This document shows positions 31,496 to 44,310 of a stretch of 64,000 bases of DNA, in pieces. The position numbers and the translations under genes were made by a program. Source of the stretch: Antitrichia curtipendula (Eukaryota > Streptophyta > Bryopsida > Hypnales > Leucodontaceae); NCBI GenBank assembly GCA_951230915.1, contig OX579637.1:36828001-36892000 (forward strand). The letters run 5' to 3'. The notes under the pieces are model-generated. The model searched no databases. It saw only the letters and a program-made list of their open reading frames with translations, and was not told the origin of the DNA. Each line of letters starts with the position of its first letter. Position 1 is the stretch's first letter.

Positions 31496-33197
31496 CTCCT
31501 TAGTAACAGCAGCACGAGCCCTGCGATGACGTTCCACAATAGTAACCAATACATCGATCAAAATTTACTTGACTTCTCCAGTCAGCAATTTTCCAGTTCT
31601 ATATTCCTGTAGAGCAAAACAGCAATAGATTCTCATAATGAGAAAATGATGATTTTGTTCGGGTTTATACCTCAAAAGAGCTTGCTAGCTAAAATCATGT
31701 AACATTGCAAGATTAAAAATGCAAAGTCGATCAGAAGGACCCTGCAATCACCCGTAATCTTTGATGCGCTCCAGCTTCTTGTCATCATCCAGAAAGAACC
31801 CTAGGTACTTAACTGCAATATCAACCTGCATGAGTTGCAAAGAAGTTAATGAAATGTTACAGATCAGAAAAACCGTCAATAATTTGATCCCAAGACTATG
31901 ACGTAGATCCAAACCTCAATATTAGCACCATGCTTTCTTTGTTCCTTGGCAGTATCCCTTCCGCCAGAGAATGACTTATTGATCTGCACAGTGAAATTCA
32001 TAATCCCAAACTCGGAGTCAGAAAAACCCACTGAATATAAAAGGGTACACACACGAGAGGGTTTGCCATTTGAAACCTTGCAAAATATACTTGCATTCAG
32101 AAGGTATGCATCACCTATAACTCAAACATACCTTATCTTTGATCTGTTTTTTATTGTCTGTAACATAAATTGCTGATCTTGCATCACTGGCACTCATCTT
32201 CCCACTTTCACCCTACAACAGCTAGATTAAAAAGTGAGGTTTACAACAGTAAACTGCTATTGATATCAATAAAGTATTCAGACTAAAATCACTTGTAAAA
32301 GTTATACAGCTATTATTCACCTGTAAAGCAGGGAAAAAAAGTGATTCAATAAGGGTTGGTTTATTGAAGCCAAGTCGAGGAGCAGCATCTCTCGTCATTC
32401 TGAAGTACGGGTCCTGCAAAATATTGGGGACGGATAAGCAGACCCAAAAGACGGATACAGGAAAACTGATTAAATTGAATGAACAGTAAAAAATTTCAAA
32501 CATAAATTTAGAAAAAATCTAAAGTCCACTTTAATATGTCATTAGGAGATGCAACTGGTTGATACCTCCTAAGGATGTCATATATCGTTGAGGGAAAGCT
32601 TAGCAACACCAAATTTGGGAATCACAACACCAAACAAAAAGTGAGAAGTACCTGATCGATGGCGCATAGTATCAATCTAAGAACTTGCGGATTCAAAAAT
32701 ACTGCACCTTTATTTATGTCAAGCTGAAAATCAACTGCAAACAAATAAATGTTCATAGATGAAAGTGTTACACACTTAGCACAAATCAAATCAAAGGTCA
32801 CATATATGGTTCATTGTATCGTATGGTTAATGGAGTCTGTACATAACACCTACTTGGTAAACATAAAGGGAACCAGGTGTCCCAGATGCAGAGCCTCCGA
32901 CGACAGTCCTCGTCCCGTGTACAAGTAAAACCTCTCTCCCTTCTCATACGAGTCGAGAATTTTGTCGAGAACTTTGTCGAAGTCTCGGTGAGCGAAGAAG
33001 ACGTTCCGGCGAAGAAAAGGATGTGCAGGGCGATTAGTAAGACGCTCCACGCGCGACACCGCGTCCGCGTCCATCTTGCTGCATCCGAAGTCCACGATGA
33101 GCTTGTCATAGTTGATCTTGCCACCCTCCTTGGCCCCCACTTCCCATGGAGTCACCACTTGGGCGGCCTCCGAGGACCCATTCTCTTCATTTGCCAT
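31496..33197 (-). pseudogene. cytosolic tryptophanyl-tRNA synthetase pseudogene with introns
   Basis: Minus-strand exons with GT/AG borders match plant cytosolic TrpRS. Exon 1 (33197-32854) has the N-terminus, VFFAHRDFDKVLD and the HIGH-type motif SSEALHLGH. A segment at 32734-32652 ends in LCAIDQ. Exon 32413-32321 reads [15 protein letters not shown]. Exon 32212-32132 carries the KMSKS-type motif KMSAS. Further exons are 31983-31915 (SFSGGRDTAKEQRKHG), 31825-31752 (VDIAVKYLGFFLDDD) and about 31598-31496 (KLLTGEVK, stop, VERHRRARAAV). The functional enzyme charges tRNA-Trp. This copy lacks about 150 residues of the catalytic core between FMFTK and CAIDQ, the joint there is out of phase, a TAA (31567-31565) follows LTGEVK, and the last exon is missing. 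Retained introns point to a segmental duplication, not a retrocopy. Confidence 0.88.
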
Positions 33198-33248
33198 TGC
33201 AGGCGGCTCTACTACATCCACCACTAACAATAGCTCTTGAACACGAAT

Positions 33249-33634
33249 CTGCTTGTGTCAGTAGCTGCACCTCATTCAATTTGAAGCCCGCATGCTGGAT
33301 CACTACAAAACCCCAAACCCTAAGTAAGCCCCAAGTCTTTTGAATTTTGGATAATGAGCAAGAATTCCAATGCTTTTTGATGAAGGAACTAAAGAAAAAG
33401 GTTCTACAAAGGAATGACACCAGCAACAAGAGCAAAACATCCAACACAAATCCACTTGTGTCAGTAGCTCCACCACTTTCAATCCAGCGTGCTTGATCGC
33501 TACAAAACTCCGAACCCTAAGCCCCAACGATTCTATATTTTGGAAAATGAGCAGGAATTCTAATGGTTTTCGATGAAGAAACTAAAACAAGAGATTCTAT
33601 AGAGGAATGAAAACGGCAACAACAGTAGTCCAAC
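33249..33634. repeat. about 200-bp tandem duplication upstream of TrpRS pseudogene
   Basis: CTTGTGTCAGTAGCTGCACC... to ...GGAATGACACCAGCAACAAG (33249-33438) is repeated with about 20 per cent differences at 33457-33634 (CTTGTGTCAGTAGCTCCACC... to ...GGAATGAAAACGGCAACAAC). It lies just before the pseudogene start, in its former promoter or 5' UTR. Confidence 0.7.
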
Positions 33635-33639
33635 GTGGC

Positions 33640-34689
33640 GAGGATCACTTGAGAAAAAAACGCGAAATGGATTCTCGAGATGCAGAAAAAACGAAATGTG
33701 GCAACTTCAACTACAAGGGTACGCATTTCTATACTACTCTCTAAGGCAAATCGAAGGTGAAAACAGATCATGCATTCATTATAAACTAGAACCTAAGTTA
33801 CTAATTAATTCGACAATGTTCGAAGAATAAAACCCTCCATTTCTCACTTAGAATGAAAATTGCACAGCGAAGACACAAACATAGGTTGTCCAAGACAATT
33901 GGAAACGATACCAGGCGTAAAAACTATTGACAAAACTACGACAGGGAATTGAAACCTCGAGAGAAGGGATCAGTCAATATACAAACAACTCAATTCTGAA
34001 GACTTCGTGACTGCCGCAGAACCGATGACGAACTAAGCATTGCTGTCAGATACATATTAATATGACGAAAGAATCAGCATTGTCCAAATATCCCGAAATC
34101 TACAGAGATAAAGAAAGAGTGAAGAGACCGTGTTTAGTGCTCCGCAAGGTACCGCACTCCCTACCATTATGAGATGATTGGTTTAATCCCAACTAAGATA
34201 CTTCATTTTTAGGGTTTCGGCTTGTTCCCCGCGTTCCCTGATCCCGGCGTTTCCCACTGGGTTTTGGATTTCCCACAATCAGCGCCTTAAAATTCATGCG
34301 CAGTTTCTTCCAGTACAGGATTAGTTTGGCATCAAAGGAGTTCTTGAGTTTTCATATACATTGTAGAGTAGTTAATCAACTCTTTGATGGTTCCTTGCAC
34401 ATGCAATTACGGTGAGTATACTTTCATGCAGTCCTCACCCAAAATGCAATCTGAATGGATGCACAAAAGTGCACACAATTTGGGCGTAAGAGCATATTTA
34501 GGGTGGTCTACTTTGGTCACACTTACGATCAGTGCTTCGAAAATTCATGGTTTATTGACCCTCAAAGCTTCACAACGAAACTTTCTATTGTGATGAATCT
34601 AATGAAATTGAGGTGAGTAGTGTGTTTGAACAAAGATACAAGCAAAAATATGTAAAAATTCACGCCTGGACTTGGACGTAATAAATTAG
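33640..34689. other. no gene recognised
   Basis: Intergenic sequence between the TrpRS and GT47 pseudogenes. I found no motif. Confidence 0.35.
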
Positions 34690-36536
34690 GGTTTGGTGCT
34701 GACCTTCTGTGTTTTCGGCATCTCCAGCAATCGATTCCCCTAGTCGTCCTCCTCCACCTGCCTCCGAAAGTCCCACGGGATTTTTCCAAGCACTAGTACA
34801 TGGTCCCTCCCTTCGCGCCTTCTCCACGCCGGTTGATACTCCAACCACCTCAGCAGCTTCAAACTCAACGCAACCGTTTCTCGTTCGTGGAATTTCTTGC
34901 GAAGTTCCACCGAATCACATCGAGTCCACCTTAGAAAGGAATGTAATACAACGCAGTCTGGTCAATAATCTTCGTCAAACACTTGTACCGCTTCACTTTC
35001 GCGTGCGAGACGAGCTCCAAGGCGTACTAGTGCGAGTTGAACCACCGATCCTGGGGCACGAAGATCTGGGAGCCGTTTGCCTTCGGATTCTCCACGGGTT
35101 TCCCTGTTCCGGAGTCCGCGAAGAAGTCGCAGGCGTTGAAGGTTGGGAACAAGGAGTCGCATTAGGCGGCCAGGTCGAGGTTGAACTCAGGAGGAAGCTC
35201 GTAGACGTAGATGTACTTGCCTTCGCAGTTGGAATCTCGAGAAGCTTTTGTCAAAATTGTGGTGTAGTTTAGAGACTGGGAAGGGATTTCTTCGAAGATC
35301 TGCGTGCGGAGAATGTTTTTCTCCGAGCGGCGACTGCCTTCTTCCTCGCGACTATGGTCGACCTCGATGCTCTGTTTTAGGTTTTGGTGCTCGGGAATCT
35401 CTTCTGAGAGGCTGTCTTCGAGCTCCTTGTCCTTCTGTTTTAGGGTTTGGCATTCTGAAATCGCTTCTGGGGTGGTGTCTTCGAGCGCCTGGTCGTTCTG
35501 TTCTAGGGTTTGACGCTCTGAAATCTCTTCTGTGCTATTCTCTTCGCCTTTTGATGGCATTGTCTTTGACGCTGGTGGCTCTCCTGAATCTCCACCCTGA
35601 CGTTGCCCATCCTGCAATCAGACAACAAAAAGCACATTAGTGGAATAGTCTTGAAATAGAATGTAGTTGAACCTATTCCTGACCAAGCATAACATTCAAC
35701 AACATAGAAATTTGGAGGACCCCAAGCCTTACTTATCGTGCTCAAGAGAACTAGGTCACGATCAACACGATAAAATGATGCTATACTTGAGGTTTAATTC
35801 AACGCAATGCCATATGCTATCCAAGTAGGAGAAATGCGGATCAAGTGTAACATTGAGAACTACAAATTTCACTGTGGAATGCCTCGTATTCAGCAAAAGC
35901 TGAAACCTACTGTTGTCAGGAAAGGACACAGAGCTCAGCTAAGAAATTTTACAAGGAGACTGAAACTGAACAACTCAGGGCTCCATAATGCACTCGCTTT
36001 GATAGCTAGCACTAAGTACAGCGATGGCGTGTCATGGAAAACACTGTCGCTCCTGATCATGAAAACTTGATTCACTGTAGTGCAAACAGACCTGCCCAAC
36101 CCCAGGTTGGATGTTTTTCGGGATACTCACTGCAACTTCATTCCATGGATCTCGTAGCGACAACAAAAAACAAACTTTGCTAATCTGGCATTCTAAAACT
36201 CTGATAACAAATTCTAGGTCGAAGCTTCAAGAACATGACCAGCTAATTGACCCCATTCTCAGCCCTAAACGTGTCCACATCAACCTAACCATATCTGCAT
36301 ACTTTTCTTGCCTCGTTGTGGAGCGCATGACCACCAAAAAGCTCTGCAATATTGTTGCTGCCGCTGCCTTGAGCATCTGACCTCCCACTTGGGCTGTCCG
36401 TGCTTCTAAACGGCGCTGTGTTCCAAATGAGTACCAATAGAATGAGAGAGACGACGATGACGATCTTCAATTTGTTCTTCATCTGGTGGAATTTCGTCAG
36501 CATTCCTCCACTTCGAGGCACAGACTTGTCCCCCAT
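34690..36536 (-). pseudogene. MUR3-like GT47 (exostosin family) glycosyltransferase pseudogene
   Basis: Exon 1 (36536-36303, donor AAAA/GTATGC) encodes a short cytoplasmic tail and one signal-anchor helix (residues about 22-43, IVIVVSLILLVLIW), typical of a type II Golgi protein. Exon 2 (from 35611, after GATTGCAG) encodes a Glu-rich stem, then KYIYVYELPPEFNLDL, the opening motif of the GT47 catalytic domain, then CDFFADSGTGKPVENP, VPQDRWFNSH, YALELVSHAKVKRYKCLT, YYIPF, GGLDVIRWN, GRDHVLVLGKIPWDFRRQ. The order and spacing fit xyloglucan galactosyltransferases such as MUR3/XLT2, which act on hemicellulose. Four in-frame stops (35164-35162 TAA, 35029-35027 TAG, one TAA after YYIPF, one TAG where the family has Trp after EEDD) disable it, and the rest of the domain is not found. 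The reading frame otherwise shows little shift, so decay looks recent. Confidence 0.85.
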
Positions 36537-37480
36537 CCTTGATTGACTGCCCCCACTGGAATTACCAATAGATTACACCCTCACTACTCCTCACCTAAAC
36601 GGCCAGTAATTGGTCATCTGCACTAACAAGTTGCAGACCTGCAACGAAATCAATTCAAAGATCTCCAGCACCGCTTGTTGAATTACTGCCCACAGTTACA
36701 GTCCCTTCCCATCATCCCATGGTTGATAGACACAACTTCCAACTGACGATTAATTCAAAATAAGCTTCGCATGTACAATCCAGCCTGAATGGTGTGGGCA
36801 ACTCAAAGCTTCAGCTGCAACTCGACCGAAAGCTTCAACCACCAAGCAGCCAGTACCCGAGGCTTTATAAGCTCAGCAATGCGCAATGCGCAATGCACTA
36901 CGACATAGCCAACTCCACGGACAAACCAAAACTCAAAAACAGAGATTGACGGAGTCCTCAACCCAAATTTAGTGCCGATCGAAAGCTCTCACTTTCCACA
37001 CAAGAATCTTCATGTCTTCCTAAACAACAAACTCTGATACGACCACGAGAGAGACACCACTCCCGCCTTAACCTAATTACATCCCGAATTGAAAACATTC
37101 AACTGTACTGGGCAAAAATTATGTGAGATAGAAGGACTAGCACGAGACAGCACTGACAGAACTCCCTCTTGCAATTGAAACTTATAACCCCACCTTGGTC
37201 CTCGTCTCTCTCTCACACCTCAGCGAACGAAAAACGAAAGCTCAAAGAAATTCCTACAACAAACCAACCGAAAGCTTGATGAGATACGCACTAATTGCAG
37301 GACCCATGTGGCTCCCCATGCTACTGTAGAAAGAGACGTCCTTTGATACACACTCAGTGAGTGAGTTGCTCACCATGCGCAGATTGCGACAATTGCTTGA
37401 CTCTGGTGCCAGAGTCTTGTTTCTACATGCGCTTGTGCGAAATGGGCATGGCAGGTTTTGCAGCAGCTGTCAAGGACCGA
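36537..37480. other. upstream region of the GT47 pseudogene
   Basis: No further exon seen. A small GCAATGC triplication occurs near 36880. Confidence 0.35.
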
Positions 37481-37484
37481 GGGG

Positions 37485-38075
37485 GCCTTGAATTAACCCT
37501 GGAGCGCTTCGACGTTCATTTTTTGGACGATGTACAAATTGAAACTCAATTCTCTTTCTCATTACTGCTTGGATGAAAGTCATCTAATTTGTGGTGATTC
37601 TTTGTCAAGTTGTCGGCCTATCTAGTGGTTGGATTTGGCGTTAGTAGAGTTTGTATTTTTCTAAAATTACAGATGTGGAAGTTTGTCAAGTCAAAAATTT
37701 CATTGATTTTAGTTCAAAATTGGGTTTGCAAAAATGAGGTCATAGATTTAAAGAACAAAAAAATTTCAAAAAATCACCATATGAAGAGAATCTCATTTCA
37801 AATCCATTCCAACAAGTTTTACTCAAAAATTGACAATATTTTGTTTGTAATTGAATTTAGAAGGAATTCTGAATTTTCCTTTTCAAAATTTATAAAAAAA
37901 ATATTTGTGATAGCATTGGTGAATCTAACTATATAGATGGAATCTAAAAATCAAAATCTACAACTTTTATTTGTATGTCAAGTCCAAAATATTCTTCCAA
38001 ATAGGACTTTATAAGGATTTTTCTTAAGTAGTCAATTTTGGAGATGGATCCGAGCATTCTAGGGTTAAGGGAGGC
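37485..38075 (+). repeat. dispersed repeat family A, copy 3
   Basis: The longest of the three copies. It shares CTTGGATGAAAGTCATC, GTTCAAAATTGGGTTTGCAA, CATTCCAACAAGTTTTACTC and GTGATAGCATTGGTGAATC with the copies at 12885 and (inverted) 30075, and ends CATTCTAGGGTTAAGG. Confidence 0.65.
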
Positions 38076-41000
38076 AACCTATTCCTGACCACTTAAGTAG
38101 TTTAGGGTATCTGCACTCATTCTGCAGGGCGGGGTTCTTCATAAGGTAAAATTCTCTCATTTGTAGAAAATAGGCGAAATAGGCAACAAAAGGTTTCCAT
38201 AATTTTCTTGATTTTATTTTCACAAAACAAAATTACTATGAATTTTTTAGTGGAAGATGGACTTTCTTCCATTGTGGTGACATAGATCTTCTTATTTACG
38301 ATCAAAAGCTGGTTGCAATACTTGTTAACTAATCATAATGTGCTACAATTATGTCGGAAACCACACCATAATTAATCAGCGCTCATCTCTCTCGGCATGC
38401 AAATAGAACAGCCTACATCACCAGAATGGGATGTCAATCACAAATGGGTTGGCTCCCATATTATGGCATAACTGAACTTGCATAAAGGTTTATTCTTGAA
38501 ACACAATGATGCTCTTGTGCTCAATTTTCTAGAGTAGTACCAAGTCATTAGCTCTTAGATGGAGTGTAAGTTAAGTCTGCATGAAGGCCTCGATGGAAAA
38601 TGTTTCATTGCAAGCACGTGAAGAGTTTGGAGTAACTTATTATCACATATCAAACACAACAAGGTTCTGCCTTGGGAAATTGAGACAGGAATACATTATA
38701 CAAATCCATGGTGGTCTCACTCTCTGCTGAAGGTAAGGAAATGTTGCAAATCCCTGTGAGGTCAAGAGGGAAAATTGAACATACGGGAAATTTGATATGA
38801 ACTCCTCGTGGACGATTGAAGTAAAGTCAAATTTATCATCTCTCTATACTTTGAATTTGTCATTAATTTTGCAGAGATATATTTGAGCTTTTGTGCAGAG
38901 GTTCTGTAAGGTGAAAACACCCATTCCCGTCCCTGTACCTTGCCATGGACCCTAGACTCACCCAATTATGTCCCTAGACTTTAGTTAATCCGTCAGCCAA
39001 ATGCTTGGCTTTAATTGGCTGACATATTTGAAGGACACTTACCAATATCTGACTGGCTTAAGAGCTGATTTCCGCAGGGTTCAGTTTTGGGTGCACCTAC
39101 ATGATGGTTCCAGTGATCTAGAGACCCACAACTTTGAAAAATCATAGAAATTACATATGACATCCGAAAAATCTAATTTTTTTTTTGAATATTCATGATT
39201 TTCTCTCGCTAACATCAGAATTTTTTTATTTTTTTGAAATGATGCCTCCAAGTATGCTGAATTCCTTAAAGTGACGGTTTTGGGTGCTTCCACCTTAAAA
39301 CTCATTGTTCGGAGGCAGTTTGGGTTTGGTTAGTGACACATGATCATTAGATATTTAGAATCAGAGGCCGCCCCTTGTCCAGCTTAACCCCCAAATGACC
39401 CTGGAATTTCCTGAGCTTCTAAGAACTTGCTTTAAATTGAACAAAAAGTCAACATTTTGATAATTTGTATCAATTCTTTTTGAATTGTAACTGTATAAAA
39501 TCAAACTAGACATATTAGATATCACATTAGAAAAGAAAATACAACAAAATCTCTTACAAATGGAAAGATTATGATGTTTGGTCATGAGGGTGTTAAAACT
39601 GTGAAAGTGATTTGAAGTCTTTCAATCCTCTTTTCACATGTTAAATCTAAAAAGTTGGTCACCAAAAAAATGTGAGGTTAAAGGGCCCAACATGCATAAC
39701 CCCAATCAATTCATGACTTCTCAAAATCTACTCGACAATTTTTTTAAATGAATTTCTAATAAGACTTTTTCTCAAAGATCTAGTGTATTTGAGGCTCATT
39801 CCCAAGAGCCCTCAACACTACAAAAAATCAAGATTGCAATGGCCCCCCGTGCACAAAATCTTGAATAGAAAAATCACATTTGCACATTTTCAAAATCAGA
39901 TTTTTGAAGCTAAAACTAAACTTCAAAAAGATTTTTTTCAAAAATATAAACTACTAAAAATAATAATTTGGTAAGGTTTTATTTAACTTCAGAAATTGGC
40001 CAAGGACAGTTGTCCTCAAGGTCACTTTGGGATTAAGGACTAGTTAACACCTTTGGTCCTTTGAAGGGATTCTGTTCATTTTTATGAAATTATTGCTTGT
40101 GTTGGGATAATTTCAATTTCAATCCACCGGTTTGATGAGTACATCACAACAATCTCTAAAAAGTCTCTATTCATTGATTGTCAACGGTTTTAGCATTTTT
40201 ATTATGTTAATACATAATGTTACAAATATGATGTAATTACAATGTTTGGTTTAGTCTTTCTTTCAATGATTGTCACCTACAACTAATGTTTCTTAGAGAA
40301 TTTTGGGGAGGGTTGGCAATATTATACATGTCTGCAATCTATTTAATGATGGGGCTCTTCATTAGTGCCTTCAATCATGTTTCAAATACGTAGTCAAACC
40401 CTCATTATGGATTATACAATCAAAAGTAATATTGTTGTTGGATGTCTAAATTGCATAATTATGACTTTAGAGGTGTTTTTTGAGTTGCACTAATTAAATA
40501 CTTGAGGTTTGAATGAATAGTCTATTGCAATGATGATAGTGAGACGTGGCCAAGACTACCAATTCTTTCATCTTTGGTGTATCCATGCCTAAGATAACTT
40601 CTGCACATATACCATGGCAAAGAACTCACATTGAATTCTAAGAAATTGATCAAGCTGACAGATCCTTGTGATGTCGAGTTTAATCCCAAAGAAGGTTGTC
40701 TGTAGCATTGAATACTATCGTAGCATCCTTCTATATTTCTAGATATCATCCTACATTGATTTTGTAAAGTCCTATTGTTGGTCAATCATATACCGGTTGG
40801 GTTGTTTTTACATTCTCACTCATTCTAAAGTGTATCATTGCGGTGCTCTCATTGTCTAAGTTGGGTTCATCTTAGCATGTTTAAAATAGACTTTCTAATA
40901 TATGACACCAACCAAACACATTTGAGTATCTTGTTTTTGTATTCCTTTCTTTTGATTTAGTTTTTTCAGGTATAAATAGATAACTTACATCATTCTAGAT

Positions 41001-42089
41001 GTGGACACATTTATGGCATGGAATACACATCTCATTGTCTTATGTTCTTGGAAAGCCGTTCATGTATACAAAACAAGCAATTTGGTAAGTCATTCTTTTG
41101 GAATTTGATTATATTCATTTGGTACCATCATAAGTGTAATTGTTCTAGTTAAGGCTCTTTTGTAGAGCCACATGATCCAAGATAATTCTACCTAAAGTTT
41201 TTAGAGGATAGGAGAATCACTTGATGAGGTCAAATTCAATAAATTTGGTCTATTTCTTGGCACTTGATATCGATGCATTTTGTTCTAGCTTAATTGTCAA
41301 GTAGTTGTTTTATGTTTAGTTAAATTTCTTCAATATACGATTTTGTAGGTGATTCCCTAGGGCCCACACGTCTTGTTATGGGCCCCATTGGAAACGTCAA
41401 CGTTCCCAATGGGGCCCATAATAATTAAATATTCTAAACAATGTTCAATGTACTATGTATATTTCAATTTAATGGTAAATTTTTTTTATTAGGATATTTG
41501 CAAATTAAAATAAAATATTAAATACTTTAGCATCATTGAAGAAAAATAATCAATAATGACAAATCATTGAGTAAGGAGATATTTTTCATTGGATGTTTGA
41601 AGGTATTAAATCTAGTAAATAATTGGACACAATTGATTCCTTAGTCTCCCCTAATAGTTATTGTAGAAAATTGTTTCATCCTTCAAAGTATTTTAATTTT
41701 CAGGAGGTTTGATGCAATTGTTTATTTTTTTTGACAATTTGTGATGTTGTGTGTGATCAAAAGGTTAATTTTCATAAATGTGTATATATGCAAATTCCAA
41801 TTTCATCACCTATTTTATATTTCATAGGCCACCGTTTTCTTTGAAGAAATTATAATCATTGATTTTAACTATGTCCGCATGTAGTCTTATATGCTAATGT
41901 GACTTCAACAAATTTGAAATCAACAAATGACATGGGCTACTTATAGCATATTAGATGTTTTAGGGCTATAAATTTCTTTTGTTATTTTATCATCGTGACC
42001 CATCTCAATGAAATTTTTTATTTTCTTTACTTTTGTTAGATTCTAATAATAATATATACATTGGAGATATAATTTCATACCTTCAATCA
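38076..42089. other. AT-rich intergenic sequence
   Basis: No supported gene in 4 kb. GGTTTTGGGTGCACC at about 39082 and GGTTTTGGGTGCTTCC at about 39274 are a short direct repeat. One strong hairpin (41376-41421) is listed separately. Confidence 0.4.
41376..41421. other. 46-bp near-perfect GC-rich palindrome
   Basis: Two 22-base arms (TTATGGGCCCCATTGG and on) pair with one mismatch around a 2-base centre, in surroundings that are about 70 per cent AT. No flanking target duplication was recognised. Confidence 0.8.
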
Positions 42090-44310
42090 TTAACCTACTG
42101 AACTCCCAATGCATTTTTTCATCAAAAACTACTCAAAATTGCCATTTCTATTGCAAAGTGCAAAAATATTTAGAATTTGTTAGTTTTGCATATCTAGCCA
42201 TAGGATCTTGCACTAAAGTAGAACCACTAACAACCAATCACTTAAGCAAATTTTTATTTATTTAGAGTAGTATTAGAATAATGTAATTTTTTCCCACATA
42301 GATAGATAGAAATCATGGAGACTTCAATTTTTTTGAAAACTTTATTCTTTGAATTGAAATTATTATAAATTTTTGAAGTCCAAAGTTGGTCCAAACTCAC
42401 AACCCATGTCTAAAGTGTTCCATAACCACTCATTCAAAGACTACATTGGCTTTCAAAACCAAGGACATGTGGCATAACACTAATGGTTAAAAGATGGTTG
42501 GAAATCATAAACTGATGGTTAATAATTAGTCATAGCCTCCGTTGAATTTTCCCAAATCTATAGATTGCCAATGGAGTCTTTAACCCCTAAAGTTTCGTGA
42601 CTATGTTTTCACTGAAAACGCTCAAGAACTGCCATTTTTAATACAAGTACCAAATTTTTGGAAAAAACTTTTTTTTGACTCATGTAACCGTAGGATCTTG
42701 TAGTATGCTGACTTGAGAATATGTGGTAAAAATTTCAGAAATTTCCACCACGTGGATTGCAAGATATAAGCATTCAAAATCCCTGAAATCGTTTTTTGAC
42801 CCCTGCAAAAATCGGGCAGCTGCACTTCAAAAGCTCACTTTTCTATGAAAAAATGTCCAAAATGGTGGTGCTTCTTTGGATTATTTTTTCTAAACAAGTT
42901 TTCTACATGCTTGAAAAATTTCACATCATTTGGAATTGTACAACATATAGGAAAAAAATAGTAAGTAGAATGAAGTAAAGAATCATTCAAAATACTAAAT
43001 TGTTAAGAATTTAGATATGAAATTGAAAAATGCCAATCCCAATGGTTGAAATGTTGTATTAAAAAATCTACATCCTATGATTTTATTTTTTTCAAAAAAT
43101 ATTGAAAATTGAGTAAGATAAAAGACTTCAAAGTTTATTTTAGAGTAGAGATTCCAAAACTGCCCGCAAACTAAAACTCCTCATAACTTTTGACTCATTG
43201 GTCAAAATGGAATGATTAAAAGCTTTCCACGTGTAGATAGCTCTGGAAAACCAGTTCCAAATTTTTGTTTCTGAAAATAGTGATTTTTCTGATTTGCCCT
43301 AACTGCCCGGCTGGGAAAAAAAGTAACATATTAGGCCATAACTTTTGACTCGTATTTCCAAATGTCATAAAATTTAGTTCAAATGAAAGGTACTCTTCAT
43401 CCACAACTTCTATTGAAATTTCAGCCTCAAACTTGTAAATCTTTGGCCACATGTACCTGCCCAATTTTTTTATGTTGCCCAATTTTGCAGGCTGGTCCTT
43501 TAGGGGTTAATGGTAATGGGTGTCTCTACTTTAGACTAGTATAAATGTGTTGATTTAGGGTTTCAAAAACTTTGATCTAGTGGATTACAAGGTATTTGTG
43601 TTTGGTTTGATCAATGAAATATGGGTTTTTTACACCTTGCCTCACTAGATTTTTAAAACATTGAATCTTCACAGCTTAAATTTTTTGCACTATACATAGA
43701 ATTTATAATTTTTTATATTGAAAAATTGAGTTGAAAGTTAAAATTTTTTTTCCAAAGAACCTTACGTAATTCTTATTCTTTAAAAAATTGTTAAATAGAG
43801 GTAGCTTTGAGATTGAAGGAAGAACTAAACCATAGATAGCTCTAAGATGGATTTAGAAATTACTAATTCCAATGGTGAGATTGTTCTAGCAACCTAACTA
43901 AACTTTGCACAACTTCTTTTTTGAATTGTGAGAATTGCATTCAAAAATGAATCCTACATGTTATTTTTTCTAGAAGATGCTTGAATTGTCAAAAAACAAG
44001 ATGATCCTTAACTTTCTCATCACTGTCCTAAATAGAATGAATCAAACTTTTCCATGTAGACAAAATCACTTTCTATGACAAATAAAAATTTGATCATTTT
44101 AATTTTGACTTTCTTTGCTTTTTTTTTTTGTGTTGCCCATAAAACTCCATTTTCAACTCCTGGTGGCATGATTTTTGTTGACGGGGTTATAGATACCAAT
44201 TGAAATAGAAATCATATTTTTAGAAAGCCCATGCAATTTCCTATTTTCACAAAGAGTTTCAAAAAAACACCACACGAAATCCATTTTGTCCCTTGAAGGG
44301 ACAATGGGAG
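42090..44310 (+). repeat. dispersed repeat family B, cluster of copies
   Basis: At least three partial copies: about 42090-42260 (CATAGGATCTTGCACT), 42555-42800 (AACCGTAGGATCTTGTAG), 43265-43510 (ATTTTTCTGATTTGCCC, CCATAACTTTTGACTCGTATTTCC, CCTTTAGGGGTTAATGG) and 43950-44310 (CTTAACTTTCTCATCAC, closing TCCCTTGAAGGGACAATGGG). They match 16510-17355 in the same order. Confidence 0.65.

Noticed and set aside
32877..33227. 116-residue + strand ORF over TrpRS exon 1
   Set aside because: Antisense shadow of the conserved minus-strand exon.
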